A DNA stretch of 64,000 nucleotides from Lutraria lutraria (GCA_964023205.1 OZ026837.1:9911689-9975688); one strand, 5' to 3'; positions 51,401 through 62,228 are shown, numbered from the stretch's first letter. Notes: a model not told the origin generated them from the sequence alone. Program-made: numbers and translations.

Positions 51401-54400
51401 GTCCCGGGCTAAGGATTTAATTTCACGTCCGTCACTCCCAGAGAAGATCTTTATACACGGTGGTTGTGTATAGCAACAGACAGCAAACCTCTTATAGACC
51501 GAGTTGTAAGCCAATCCCCAACATTTGGCACCAGTGCTAATTGTAAATGTGGGCAAGAAGTCCGTCTGTCTGACTATTTGCAGAAAGGAAAAAGAAGACA
51601 TTTTCAGTTAATGGTGTTGTATATTTCTATGGAATATTTCTCAGCGTGGAAAGAATAACTATGGATGTTTACGCAAATAAATCTCACAATTTGTGTGTGT
51701 ATTTGGTTTTTTAAAGAACAATGAACCCTGTATACCATTAGGGGAATTATTAGGGTCCAGTATGTCTTACTGTCGTAAGATTCAAGGAGGTTAATTTCTA
51801 TGCGCAGTGCAACCTCCAGGGCGGCCCTCTCTTGAGCAATAACCTCCCTTCAACAACAGTATAATTTGTTCCGACTGCTCAATTTAACTATTAATTTAAC
51901 CTCTCTAGAGCAACAACCTCCCAACAAGAATATAATTTTGCTACTCACAGAGGGTGTTGCTTCGGAGAGGTTGCACATTATTCCCTAAAAGATGGACTGA
52001 GTTGTTTAATAACGTATGTAAGAACAATGATATAAGTTTAACCATTGATTCATACCTGTAAACACATGAATTCGTTTCTCTCTTGGAAAAGTTACGGCGA
52101 TTTCATTGTCCGTAACATTACAGATGTCGTAAGGACGGGCTGGTAGAACTTTTTCACCAACCCAATGATAATTCTGATCAAAGAGCTTCAACTTCCGCAA
52201 CATTTGATCCACCAGGACGATCCTTCCATCTACCATATATGTGGCACCGGTTAGAATACAGTTCTCCCGGTCCTGAGCAGTACGGGCCTAAAACAAAGAA
52301 ACACAAAATTACTGGTACACATTTACTTACCTAGTAACCAACAAAATGTATACCGAAAAGCCTGACTTTGATATACATTGTATTTCTTTCATCAGATGTA
52401 ACACCACTTTCAACATTATTTCAGTCATATTGTGGCGGATATTTATCTTAACCATATTTCCTGGACTTTATTTAGGCCGTACCCAGTACTAACCACAAGC
52501 TATCCGCAAATTTCTGCCAAGCTACCCTACATATTAATTCAGAGCTGAAGGACAATTTAATATGGGATGTAATATGTCATGGACAGAGTGAGCCTCGTCC
52601 GGGTTTAGAACTCACAACCTCTTGATCAGTAGACCAATGCTCTAACCACTGAGCTAACCGGACCGGTTTCCCTGACTTAGAGGTCACTTCAGAATTAAAA
52701 CCACCTCTGTATATAAACCACTTTTTCGGACAGTATTTCTGTGTATCGTCTATAATTCAACTATACATGTATAATGAGATCACCTAAGCATTGAGACCTC
52801 TGAGCGGTCTTATTATACAGTTTCCACTGATGGTTATATTTCAACGTGATTGTTTTAATTCGGGACATAAATATTTTTTGAGTCATTACTGCTTTCTACA
52901 AAGACATGATATGGTTAAAAATGCCATATTAATTATATTTATTGATATCTAATTTTAATGTAAGTTTCTTCAGATTTGGGCAGATTTGACATAATTACAG
53001 TACAAAATATAAGTTATCAATTAAACTGGTGGACGCAAGACAGGCCTATTTTCATTCAGACAAAGATAGAGTCATTTTCCCTCATCCCTTCAAATTAAAA
53101 AGTGAATATACCTAAGTCTCCGAAAACAATTGTTGATAATTCAGTCTTTAAGAAAACAACATAAAAATTGATATACCTTAAAAAAGAATTCTAGAGCAGC
53201 GGGATTGCTGACAGGACGTCTCTGTGACGTTCGTCCCATGGGTGTGACAGGTGACAGCAGACGACTGCTTGATTTGGGATGCGTATCTTCATCCATGTGA
53301 TCAAAAGTGGATTGGAAGATATCTGAACTTGAATTCCTAGATCTGCTAGCCTTGGATCGTGGTGTGTCTTCTAAAAACTTGGAATTTATTGAATTAATGC
53401 GAGAATTTGTCAATACTGAATTTCTTGAAGAATTGATCTCTGGTGAATGACGGGAACGGCGAGAGTTCGATCGGCTTCTTTTCGAAGTGTTTGACATTCT
53501 AGATGATCTTGGAGTATCGTCTACGATTCTCTTCACAGGAGTAGGAGCTTTTTCTTGAACATGCTGATCAGGACTTGGTAATTCCGGTTCCGTTTCAGGT
53601 TCTGAATCGATTGTAGAATTTTGTACATTTAAGTTGTAAGGTGGCTGAACGTGTACATGGCTGTGGCTGAAGGATATTTTCCCAATATCTTTCAGGGACC
53701 CGAGCACTTGTGACAACATTCGATCAGGTGTAAATATCAATAGAATATCTGTTAACTCTTTCGACAACTGTGTTAAACTTCTCTCACAAGTCTTCGCCTC
53801 CTTTTTGACACTGTTGACAGACATTAGAATGTCAGAGTCCGTGCCGTGTTGCATCGAGTTTTTCACGATGTTCAAAGCGTTTCCTGTGGTACAAATCATT
53901 TCCTCACATTTAGCGACCTCTTTTTCATACTTCTGTCTCTCTTGCATCTTCAGCGCCTTAAGGTCATCGAGCATGCGCTTTTCTTGTGTTCGTAGAAGCT
54001 CTTCAAACTGCTGCCTGACACTGATTATCTGACTTTTCAGTTGGGCTTCTGCGTCATCTAGCAGTCTCATGCTGTGCTGCCTGTTTTCCATGATTCTTGC
54101 AGACCATCCATTCTGATGTCTCAGTTTCTCAGTCAGAACGTCAACTTCGTTCCTATATTTAGCAGCAGCATCGACGCTCGTGGTCACATGAGAGCATTTC
54201 CTGTGGTCTACGGTAACACACGAAGAGCAACAGACTTTCTTATGGTCCTCACAGAAGAAACCAAGCGTTGTGTTTTCATGATGAGGACAAGGTGGGCGTG
54301 GCAGCGTATTTTTGATTGGCTGTTGGCGAAGTTCCTCAAAATCCATTAGTGTATGATTCTGGGAGTATTTCAAAGATTTATGGAAATCTACGCATTGGTC

Positions 54401-54781
54401 GCACAATGCTTCAGCGCATTCCTTACACCACTTCGTGGCTATAACTTTGTCCTTCCGTCGAAAGCAAGGGTCACATTTGCTGACGTCATTGCGTAGACGA
54501 ACACTATCCATCAAGCTTTTAAGAAGGTGACTAGCCGGAAGCATGTCTCCCCACATATTTGGAGGTTGATGAGGATCAGGCGCGTCCACGTACCTTTTAC
54601 ATGTCGGGCAATCGAAGCCAGTCGGTGCTCTTTGACCTTCCGTTGCCTTGACGATATGTTCGGATACGCATGATTTACAGAATGCATGTAGACAGGGAAG
54701 CTGTTTTGGATCCGTAAAATCGTCTTTGCAAATTGGACACGTGAGGAAATCCTCAGTAATACTGTTATAACCCCGCTCCAT
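48407..54781 (-). CDS. TRIM-like protein A: RING, two B-boxes, coiled coil, NHL-like propeller (5 coding exons)
   Basis: Coding exons on minus: 54781-53177, 52287-52056, 51573-51346, 49842-49683, 48581-48407 (stop TAA). All introns are GT-AG and the sum is 2400 nt, giving 799 aa. The product is probably a cytoplasmic RING-type ubiquitin E3 ligase. The RING (C3HC4) uses C15, C18, C30, H32, C35, C38, C58 and C61. B-box 1 spans about 103-143. B-box 2 is about 165-198 (C165, H168, C177, H180, C185, C188, H193, H198). The coiled coil is about 205-340. A Ser/Arg-rich linker, about 375-525, has an SRSNSRRSRHS run. The C-terminal NHL-like propeller, about 528-799, is followed exon by exon in gene B (TGAKCWG, YVTDKYKK, ERNT). 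I chose the start at 54781 because it precedes the RING as in B; an in-frame ATG 18 codons upstream lies across a likely 5' UTR splice acceptor. Exon 1 encodes the whole RING-to-linker part without introns. Confidence 0.92.
48611..48755. mobile_element. 145-bp TA-flanked MITE in the last intron of gene A
   Basis: The element starts CAGTAAAACTCC and ends GGGATTTTACTG, which are imperfect inverted repeats, and is flanked by TA on both sides (48609-48610, 48756-48757). TA target duplication with CAGT ends is typical of Tc1/mariner-type MITEs. It also shows internal palindromic words (TTCCGGACT/AGTCCGG). It sits 28 bp upstream of the last coding exon's acceptor. Confidence 0.7.
49155..49323. mobile_element. 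MITE family 2, copy in last intron of gene A
   Basis: A near-palindromic element that begins GCAACCTCTCCAAAGCAACA and ends GAGAGGTTGTATTGC. It shares GTTGTTGTTCAGAGGTTG-type internal words with the copies at 51807-51976, 56990-57065 and 59802-59958. Confidence 0.65.
50376..51286. mobile_element. 911-bp DNA transposon with about 85-bp inverted repeats, in gene A intron
   Basis: The left end CACGGTGGATTAACCG and the right end, read inward as CACGGTGGTTAACCG, begin inverted repeats that share GGACTTTTTTGGATCAAATC, AGTGTCCCCAGACT and TCGAGCAAAG. The arms extend about 85 bp. The interior encodes nothing recognisable; the 89-codon frame at 50404-50673 begins in the left arm and is not credible. 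A clean target-site duplication is not evident, although ACTA occurs next to both ends. The right end lies 59 bp from the donor side of the coding exon at 51346-51573. Confidence 0.75.
51807..51976. mobile_element. MITE family 2, copy in gene A intron
   Basis: Begins GTGCAACCTCC and ends GGAGAGGTTGCAC, forming inverted terminal repeats. Internal words CTCTTGAGCAATAACCTC and CTCTAGAGCAACAACCTC occur in tandem. It lies in the intron between the exons at 52056-52287 and 51346-51573, about 80 bp from the former. Confidence 0.7.
52389..52667 (-). mobile_element. tRNA-derived SINE, minus strand, in intron 1 of gene A
   Basis: On the minus strand the head contains an A box (GTTAGCTCAGTGGTTAGAGC) and a decayed B box (GAGTTCTAAACCC) at tRNA-like spacing. 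The 3' domain has CCGCCACAATATGACTGAAA, and the tail is A-rich. The sequence follows the SINE at 57371-57672 through most of its length (CTACTGATC, TAAATTGTCC, GGCAGAA, TAAAGTCC). It is the same family in opposite orientation, so it is not a functional tRNA gene. Confidence 0.85.
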
Positions 54782-56738
54782 AGTGGTAATAAATCTCAGC
54801 TTTAGATATAAAATATTTCTCTGAAAGCAAAGCAAATCTTCAATGATTTATTGCGAGTCGCGACTACAATCAATGGCCAACTACGCGTCTTCAGGAAAAT
54901 GGCGGCTATACATAAGAGTGTAATAATACAGATATATTTGATTATTTTTATTGATACAATGCAATGTATGCATCTGTCAAGCTTATGTTATAAGCATTTT
55001 AGAGACAATTCATCCATGGCTTACTCATAGTCTGAAATAATTAAAACCCTTATGAATAATTGCCAAATGAATCCTCCTATAGAAATTAATGTAAGACGAA
55101 TTTTTAATTAATAAGGATTTATTTAATGAAATGTGCAGTTTATGTGTACATTGGGTAACATTGAAATTAATTAACTAGTCGCCTTGGTTTTTATAGTTCA
55201 TTTATTTTATTTTTTATATGAATGCGTGGGTTAAGTTATACAAAAAAACAAACAAAATTTAAATGATCTGATCGATATGTGTTTAATTATCAATTTCCAA
55301 ATGCCATTTTGATCTACATACCTGTTTAAATCCTTTGTCAATAAAAGTTTCAAATGACAAACTTAAATTATTCACGGTAAACAACGGTTTTGTTAAAAAT
55401 CACTCGTTTAAGACAAAAAACGAAATTTGATCTATTTTAAGGACTTTTGACTAATAACTGTTAAAATACCCAGGGTGGGATATTAGTACTATAGTACATA
55501 AATTAGAACGAGATTTGACTGTGTTGTAACAAGTTTTACAACACATGAACAACATCATGGTGGTGGAAGAAAGCAGACATCAATTTAATTATAACAATCA
55601 TATAAAACATAACCAACTTTACTCCTTCAAAGATTCACCAAACTGCGATAAAAGTCAGACAAAAATATAAAAAAATGCCTCCGTTTAATGTTGTATATCA
55701 ATGTAAAAAATTCAATACATGATTTATTCACGTTTTGTAGAAATGATAATAATTTTGTTTTTTATAGTGAAAATCATGGCCACATGTTTTAGCTTTCAGA
55801 TTACTGTAAAAATGTTTTTGTTTTTTTCTAATCCTAAACGTTGTTCAATAAAACAATGAGGTCGAAAAATAGTGTTATTCAATTCACCGTTGACTCCAAA
55901 AGTTGTACTTTTGTTAAACATAATACATTTTTAAGACTTTGTCAGGCAGTACGATGGCGTAAAAACGATATTTATAAGGAAAAAAACATACCTATTTGTC
56001 CAAAATTAAATCGTCCATTTTTTTGGTTAAAACCAATCATACAATAAGCAAAACAAATGTTAACCAACCGCTATCTGTGAAACAATACATATTTGTCTAA
56101 TCATACAATAAAGCGTTCTTTCATTGGCTCAGTGAACTTTTACTTTGTAATTTAATCTCAGGCCTTGACAACAGACTGTCAGCCATATTGTTTTAACGAA
56201 AATTGACAAGTAATGACAAACGATATTTTGATTATTTAGGATTATAGGTAAGATAATTAATTAAAATAATTTTTATTCATAAAGCATATTATCATTTCAT
56301 AAAGGCAATTCTTTTTTGTCTCCCATGAATTACAATTCTAAGACTTAACTCGAACGTCAGTATGACTTTCAAAGTTATGAAGCTTTTTTGTAACATGTAC
56401 GGACGGTAGATTCAATGGCGGGGTGAACAATAGTCATTGTATATTTTAGAATCGATTATAATGTTCGAACATATATCCAACGAATAAAAATTGAACAAAA
56501 CAAAGAAATCTGCAAAATGCTGGACATTTTCATAATTCGCATGACCTTTCAAATATTTTCATGAAATAAATGCGATTGACATGTGAAGAGAAACTGTCTA
56601 GCAAGCTTACGTAGGAACTATTGTCAAAGTTAGAAAGTCACTCACGTCCATGTTAGAAAATCTTTAAAAATATTTCCAGGTGATTGTGTTTCATTCGGAG
56701 GTGGTGTCATCTTGATCTGAGTGACCTATCCTTAAAAC
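54782..56738. promoter_or_regulatory. Divergent intergenic region between genes A and B
   Basis: The start codons of the two head-to-head TRIM-like genes are 1,957 bp apart, so this interval should hold both promoters. No TATA box is obvious for either gene. Upstream of gene A there is a splice-acceptor-like TTTGCTTTCAG about 40 bases before the ATG. Upstream of gene B there is AAATATTTCCAG (AG at 56678-56679), so both genes may have a non-coding first exon. The short frame at 55841-56047 has no recognisable feature. Confidence 0.5.
54896..54906 (+). promoter_or_regulatory. YY1-like AAAATGGCGGC motif
   Basis: AAAATGGCGGC matches the AANATGGCGGC core known for YY1 sites near animal transcription starts. 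It lies about 115 bp upstream of the gene A start codon, where a promoter or first exon would be expected. A single short motif, so function is inferred. Confidence 0.4.
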
Positions 56739-59700
56739 ATGACCGAGCAGTCAGCAGAAGGTCACGTGAGTGAGGAGTTTCTGTCATGCCCTATTTGCAC
56801 CGAGGAATATGCAGATCCCCGATCGTTGCCATGTTTACATACATTCTGTCTGACCTGTATCGCTGATCATATTGAGGACAACACTAAAGGTATCCATGTA
56901 CCTAAGGGATTTGATTGTCCAAGATGTCATCAGTTTGTGGATTCCCCAAACCATCTTCAAGGTGAGTGTGCGACTAATCGAGTACTATGCAACCCCTCCA
57001 AAGCGACACCCTTTTGGAGTAGCATAATTATGTTGTTGTTTAGCGGTTGGTGCTCTATCTTCCAATAAAGGTTTTTACAAGAAGGGTCTTAATTAAGTCA
57101 CAGGCCACTTACACAGAACTGACTATCTGACGCCTTCATACCAGAAAAAGTCATTTTTATGGATTCTTGACTGACACCATACTTTCAACGGATTAAATCG
57201 TAACTATTTGGAGATCAAAGGTATCTCATTTTCACAAAAGGTGTTCAGTAAAAAATATATAAAGGATTTATGATCTTCCTACACTGTTTATTTCATTCAA
57301 ATAACCGTAGACATCTCATTTTGTTTTGCTTAACATTAGTAACCCAACCCCTGTCACGTACTGGAGCCCACCCGCCCGGCTAGCGTAGTGGTTAGAGCGT
57401 TCGTCTACTGATCGAGATGTTGTGAGTTCGAACCCCAGGCGAGGCTCTCACTATCCGTGACAAATTTGACTGAAGATATTACATCCTATGTTAAATTGTC
57501 CTCCACCTCTAAAATATGTGGGGTAGTTTGGCAGAAGCTTACGGATAGAATGTGGTTAATACTGGTTAAAGGCCTAAATGAAGCCAAGAAAAGCTGGGTA
57601 TGATAACTGTCCGCCACGATATGACTGAAAGAATGTTAGAAATGGCGTAAAATCCGATGAAACAAACAAACTGTCATACTTTTATTTATACTTCATGAAC
57701 TATTCATTAAATATGCATGAATAGTTCAAGAAAAATCATGATTTTAAATATTCCTTTCGAGGGGGATTATTACATTAAAGTTTTTCCCAACTGGTGCTTA
57801 TTAGACTGTATGTCATTTAAAATATTTTGGACATATTTATCAAGCAGTGAATGGACAAGCAGAGCACGTGTATAGTATGATCAACTGGTTTCCGTTCCAT
57901 GTTGTAGCCATGTTGCAGTGCACCAAATACCAGAGGCTTTGTACAGGCAGAGTCAACACAACATGAAACAGTTTAATGGTATGATTGCATTTTTACTTTT
58001 GGTTTACAGGTCCAGGTTCCTGGGCAGAATCCTTGCCTCAAAATCAGTTCATTGTCGGGTTGATTGAAGCTGTAAAACTACGGTCTGACGGTCGGAAGTG
58101 TGATCCTTGCAACAAACGAGGTAGTGTCACATTGGCGGTCACGTGGTGTGAGAACTGTGGCGAGGCTATGTGTGAAGATTGTGAAAATCAACATAGTTCA
58201 TTGAGAATTTCAAAGACGCATGCGTTAGTAGATATCGCCAGCATAAAACTCCAGCCAATCAAAAGCACGTTGCTAAGAACGCCGTGCCAGGAGCATGGCG
58301 GGAAGTTCCTGGATTTTTACTGCGAGGATCATGCCCAGGTATAGTTTTCTTATCACTGTATCAGTCTACAAATTCAGCCTTAAATTCGTAAATATAGAAG
58401 ATGTATGCTTTTACAGGTGTTCGACTTGTCTGTTGTAAAAACACTGTTTTATATATGAAGTAAAACCTGTGTTAGCGACCACCTCCGAATAAAGGTTACC
58501 CTGTGAATAAAGAACTTACTTTTAAATACCGTCATTGATTAGTAAGAACAAAATAAGCTCCGAGTAAAGGTTACCTGTCAATAAAGGTCATATTTGCCTT
58601 TCCCATGGGTGGCCTTTGTTCACATGTTTGACAGTAAGTGAATGATATGATTCACAATTACTTGCTCAATTAATCATTATACATTATACATACATTATAC
58701 ATACATTATACATACATTAATCATACATTATACATACATTATGCATACATTAATCATACATTATACATACATTACACATTATACATACATTATTCATACA
58801 TTATACATGCATTAAACAATATACATACATTATACATACATTATACATTATTATTTGTTATCTTATTGTGGGGACATGCTGTTCCAGTTCACTTGCAAAG
58901 ACTGAGGTTTATAAATGTGTGTTTCCTCTGTTGTCAGTATATCACATATAATTATACTAGTAATTATTTGTTATCTAGTATAGTTCATACCGTATATTCC
59001 TTCGTAATAAATACATCATTTATTGGTATAGATCAGACATAGTATTTGGGAATTTAGGATACATACAAAAACATCTTATTTTATGTCAAGTTCTAATTCT
59101 TTAAAAGGACTTTGAAGTGCGATTCCTTATTCCATGGATGAGTAGGCTAAACATTACATATTCAACAAATGATCCGTAAAGCTTATGCAAATCGAGCGTA
59201 AATTTTAAAATGGATTTCGTTATTATAATAAAACATGTGTTCTACTTTCAGGTGATTTGTTCCACATGTGCGACAGGATTCCATCGTTTATGTACCAGTA
59301 TACTAAGTTCATCGGAGGCCGCATCTAAGCAGCGTGATGAAGCTAAAGGTATAATGGAAAAGCTCAAACATCAAACCAGTTGGGGAATACGTATCCTTGA
59401 CAACCGTAAACATGCTGTGGAAAGTATCCAAGATGCAGCTAGTAACGTGAAGAAGCAGATCTCTAGCATCAGACAACAAATTAATGAGATCCTGACAGCC
59501 CAAGAAGAGAGAGCGTTAGCACAGCTTGAAGATCTCAGAAAGGGAGAGGTAACCCACTTCCATCGTGAGGTAGAGCGGACAGAAGACTTGGTGAACACAA
59601 CTAAGAACGCATGCTCAGTGCTACAGAATTCCATGACGCATGGAACTGACGCTGATGTGTTGATAACCTACAATAAGGCAAAACGAGAGAGCAACTTCTG

Positions 59701-60273
59701 TGAAAAGAGTTTGAAGGTATAATATTAAAAGCCAACAAGATCTCGCGTACTTTTTCATCAGTATTAGTAATATCAAATGTTTAGTCCAATTTTCACGTTC
59801 AGTGCAATCTCTCCAATGCGGCTGTCTCTTGAGAAAAATCTCATGATTTTCCCCATCGCACGGCATAACTATCAATTTCACCTCTCTAGAGCAACAACCT
59901 CTCAAATACAACATAATTTTGCTTCCCACAAAGGGTGTTGTTTTGAAAAGGTACTGCATATTCTTCATGATACCTATCCTGATATTTTATCAATATCGCC
60001 TATCAGACCGGTTAAAAGATTCATTAATTTCCATTTGCATGTGTCATATCATTTATGCACGCCATAAACGATTTAAATGTCAAAGCCAGATCAAGCACAT
60101 ATTCGTCTAATTCTACACGTCGTCAACCGACAATTAATTGATCCGCCTTAACTCGTTTGTCCTTATTATAGAGTACGAGCAGCTAGATAGATTACCATTG
60201 AAATCGTGAGGAGAGTTCATTATTATCATTATATACACGAACGTTTGACGGCTATGATCATTTCATGGTCGCC

Positions 60274-60320
<47 letters not shown>

Positions 60321-61670
60321 AGATATAAGGTGAACCGTACATTTACATCCCTATTTCGAATATTTTTCCTGGTTCTTTATCGTACCCGATGTAAAGCACC
60401 GATACACGCGCCTCATCATTTTCCCGTGATTTTCTTGACACAGTCTTTGTCTCTGTAGTTGGTAAAAGTGTTGCCTAACTGCGACAGCATTATACTGAAC
60501 ATAACTGATTTATGTGCATTACAGGAAGTATCAAGGCACCTTAAAGATGTTTTGTTGGCATTCTCTCCTGACCAGAGTCTACAGCTGTTCCTTGGTACTC
60601 TGAAAGAGATGGGAAAGTTCTCTATGTCACACCAGGATGTTCAAATCCCTCCACCATATACCGTCAGAGCAGATACAATAATGATACCCGAGGAGAGAAT
60701 AGTGGAATCTCCACACGAATCGTCTGATTATAATGCTGACAAAAAGAAACATAAACAAAAGAAAGACACCGGTAAAGATGACAACGAAATGAAGATTTTC
60801 TCGCCGTCTCCTTCAATCTCTCCTGCCCAAGTTCACAACAAGTACGACATTCCGCCGGGAAAACTTGAAGTCTATTTCAAGGTACGCACTGCACAAGACC
60901 GGGATAACTGTTGCATCACGGGAGCAGACATTTTAAGCGACGGCCGCATAGTACTTGCTGACCAGGTTCATCGGAAAATCAAGCTCTACGATCCTGACTT
61001 TCGATGGACGGGCGAGCGCGTCCTATCAGCAAGACCTTTCGACTTGGTCGCGATTTCTAGTTCAGAAATAGCCGTGACCTTACCTCGAGAGAAGCGATTT
61101 CTACTTATGCAAGTTCGTGAGAGCGACATCGCAATTATGGCAGCAATTCAAACTGGGGCTAAATGTTGGGGTATATCTTATTCAAACTATATGTTGGCTG
61201 TTTGTTGTTATGATTCTCCTCCATGCATTAAACTAATGTCACGTGATGGCCGTGAGCTCAAGGTCATAGCCAAGGACAATATAGGTCATAACCTCTTCTT
61301 TTTCCCAGAATACATTGTGTTAGACCGTACAGCAGGTTGCATGTACGTCACAGATCGTTACAAGAAAACTGTTATCGCGATAACAACACAGGGTGAAAAG
61401 TTATGGGAAATCAGATACGACGGTCTCAAATTACCAAAAGGCATCGCTTTGCATGGCAACCGTCTTTTTGTTGCTGGAAATAAGTCACACAACATAGTGA
61501 TGGCCAACACAGATGGAGAAATCATGGGTGATGTGATTGTTGATGGCGTCTCAAATCCACAAAAGATTGTACTTACACCTGGGTCTGATAAACTTTTGGT
61601 TACCCAATACAATATGACATTAATCGATGTAGAACGTAACACAATCAAAGTGTTTTCGTTACCTTGGTAA
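56739..61670 (+). CDS. TRIM-like protein B: RING, two B-boxes, coiled coil, NHL-like propeller (4 coding exons)
   Basis: Coding exons: 56739-56961, 58010-58338, 59252-59716 and 60525-61670 (stop TAA). All introns are GT-AG and the sum is 2163 nt, giving 720 aa. The likely role is a RING-type ubiquitin E3 ligase. The RING uses C17, C20, C32, H34, C37, C40, C60 and C63 and ends in exon 1. Exon 2 holds B-box 1 (about 105-145) and the first half of B-box 2 (C167, H170, C179, H182). Exon 3 holds the second half (C187, C190, H195) and the coiled coil (about 205-340). The last His of B-box 2, H198 in gene A, is Ser200 here. Exon 4 (residues 340-720) has a short Lys-rich linker and, from about 453, the complete NHL-like propeller (LADQVHRKIKLYD, CCYDSPPCIK, FVAGNKSHN). 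It is a paralogue of gene A with different intron positions. Confidence 0.92.
56990..57065. mobile_element. MITE family 2, truncated copy in intron 1 of gene B
   Basis: Begins GCAACCCCTCCAAAGCGACA and continues into ATTATGTTGTTGTTTAGCGG, matching the left half of the copy at 49155-49323. It lies about 28 bp past the donor of exon 1 and lacks the right end. Confidence 0.55.
57371..57672 (+). mobile_element. tRNA-derived SINE, plus strand, in intron 1 of gene B
   Basis: The head has an A box (CTAGCGTAGTGGTTAGAGCG) and a B box (GAGTTCGAACCCC) separated as in a tRNA. A body follows, and then a 3' domain CCGCCACGATATGACTGAAA ending in AAATCCGATG and an AAAC-repeat tail. The A and B boxes would support RNA polymerase III transcription. 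This copy is better preserved than the one at 52389-52667. Resemblance to bivalve SINE families is from memory. Confidence 0.88.
58462..58633 (+). mobile_element. MITE family 1, copy in intron 2 of gene B
   Basis: Begins AAACCTGTGTTAGCGACCAC and ends GGTGGCCTTTGTTCACATGT, which are inverted terminal repeats. Three AATAAA hexamers occur on the sense strand of gene B at 58488, 58506 and 58580. It is inverted relative to the three copies downstream of gene B (62229, 62705, 63305). Confidence 0.75.
58674..58852 (+). repeat. ATACATT minisatellite in intron 2 of gene B
   Basis: About 180 bp of irregular tandem CATTATACATA/CATTAATCATA words with a period near 11-12 bp. Variants include ATGCATACATT and ATTCATACATT. 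Confidence 0.8.
59802..59958. mobile_element. MITE family 2, copy in intron 3 of gene B
   Basis: Begins AGTGCAATCTCTCCAATGCG and ends GAAAAGGTACTGCAT. The internal CTCTAGAGCAACAACCTCTC is nearly identical to a word in the copy at 51807-51976. The ends are more decayed than in that copy. Confidence 0.6.
60276..60315 (+). repeat. (GA)n microsatellite
   Basis: An uninterrupted run of about twenty AG/GA dinucleotides in intron 3 of gene B, about 210 bp before the last exon. Confidence 0.95.
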
Positions 61671-62151
61671 CAACGGATTGTATCATCCGTGTATGTATTG
61701 GAGTTTTTTTTATCTGCCTCAGCAAAAGTATTAGTAATTAGTGTGAAACGCTTATAACAGAATTGTTAAATGTGTCATTACCTTTATTGCACTTTCTGAA
61801 AACAAATAGCACTTTGTTAATTGTTTCTCGATGTCTAACTGGCAAAAATGTTGTAGATTTCACAACTGAAAGGCCGGGATGTTGGAGTAAATTTTCATCG
61901 TACAAACTCGAAGGTTTCAGCAAATCAGCTTACAGATCAAAGATCAGTAGTGCACGTGCTTTTTGGCACCAACTATACATTAGTTTAATTATAACGATGT
62001 GCCAGAACATGAAATGTTAAACGCGTCCTATAGAAACTGAACTGATTATAATGATGTTTACTAGATTTAATTAACACTTGTAGTTTAGAATGTCTGAAAT
62101 GTTTAAAATTACACTTTTTCTATGTAGATAAATGTATTCAATCACGTTTTT

Positions 62152-62195
62152 AATAAATTTTGCAGTGCATTAGTTATTAATTCTTTATAAATAAA
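62152..62195 (+). promoter_or_regulatory. Candidate polyadenylation signals of gene B
   Basis: Two AATAAA hexamers occur at 62152-62157 and 62190-62195, about 480-520 bases past the stop codon. They are the first clear ones after the coding region. The choice between them cannot be made from sequence. Confidence 0.4.
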
Positions 62196-62228
62196 AGTAT
62201 CAATTCTTTAAGGTTATACAACACATAG

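Noticed and set aside
53141..54835. Gene A exon 1 starting at the upstream ATG and ending at the in-frame stop (564 codons)
   Set aside because: The upstream start crosses a likely splice acceptor and has no counterpart in gene B. The 3' end runs past a good donor at 53176 into intron sequence, whereas splicing restores homology to gene B.
57371..57445. tRNA gene (A and B boxes present)
   Set aside because: The promoter boxes are intact, but a full tRNA fold is not evident and the sequence continues into a SINE body and tail shared with 52389-52667.
60459..60524. N-terminal extension of the last gene B exon as a separate gene start
   Set aside because: The ATG lies in intron 3; the acceptor at 60524 joins in frame to the coiled-coil exon and matches gene A continuity.
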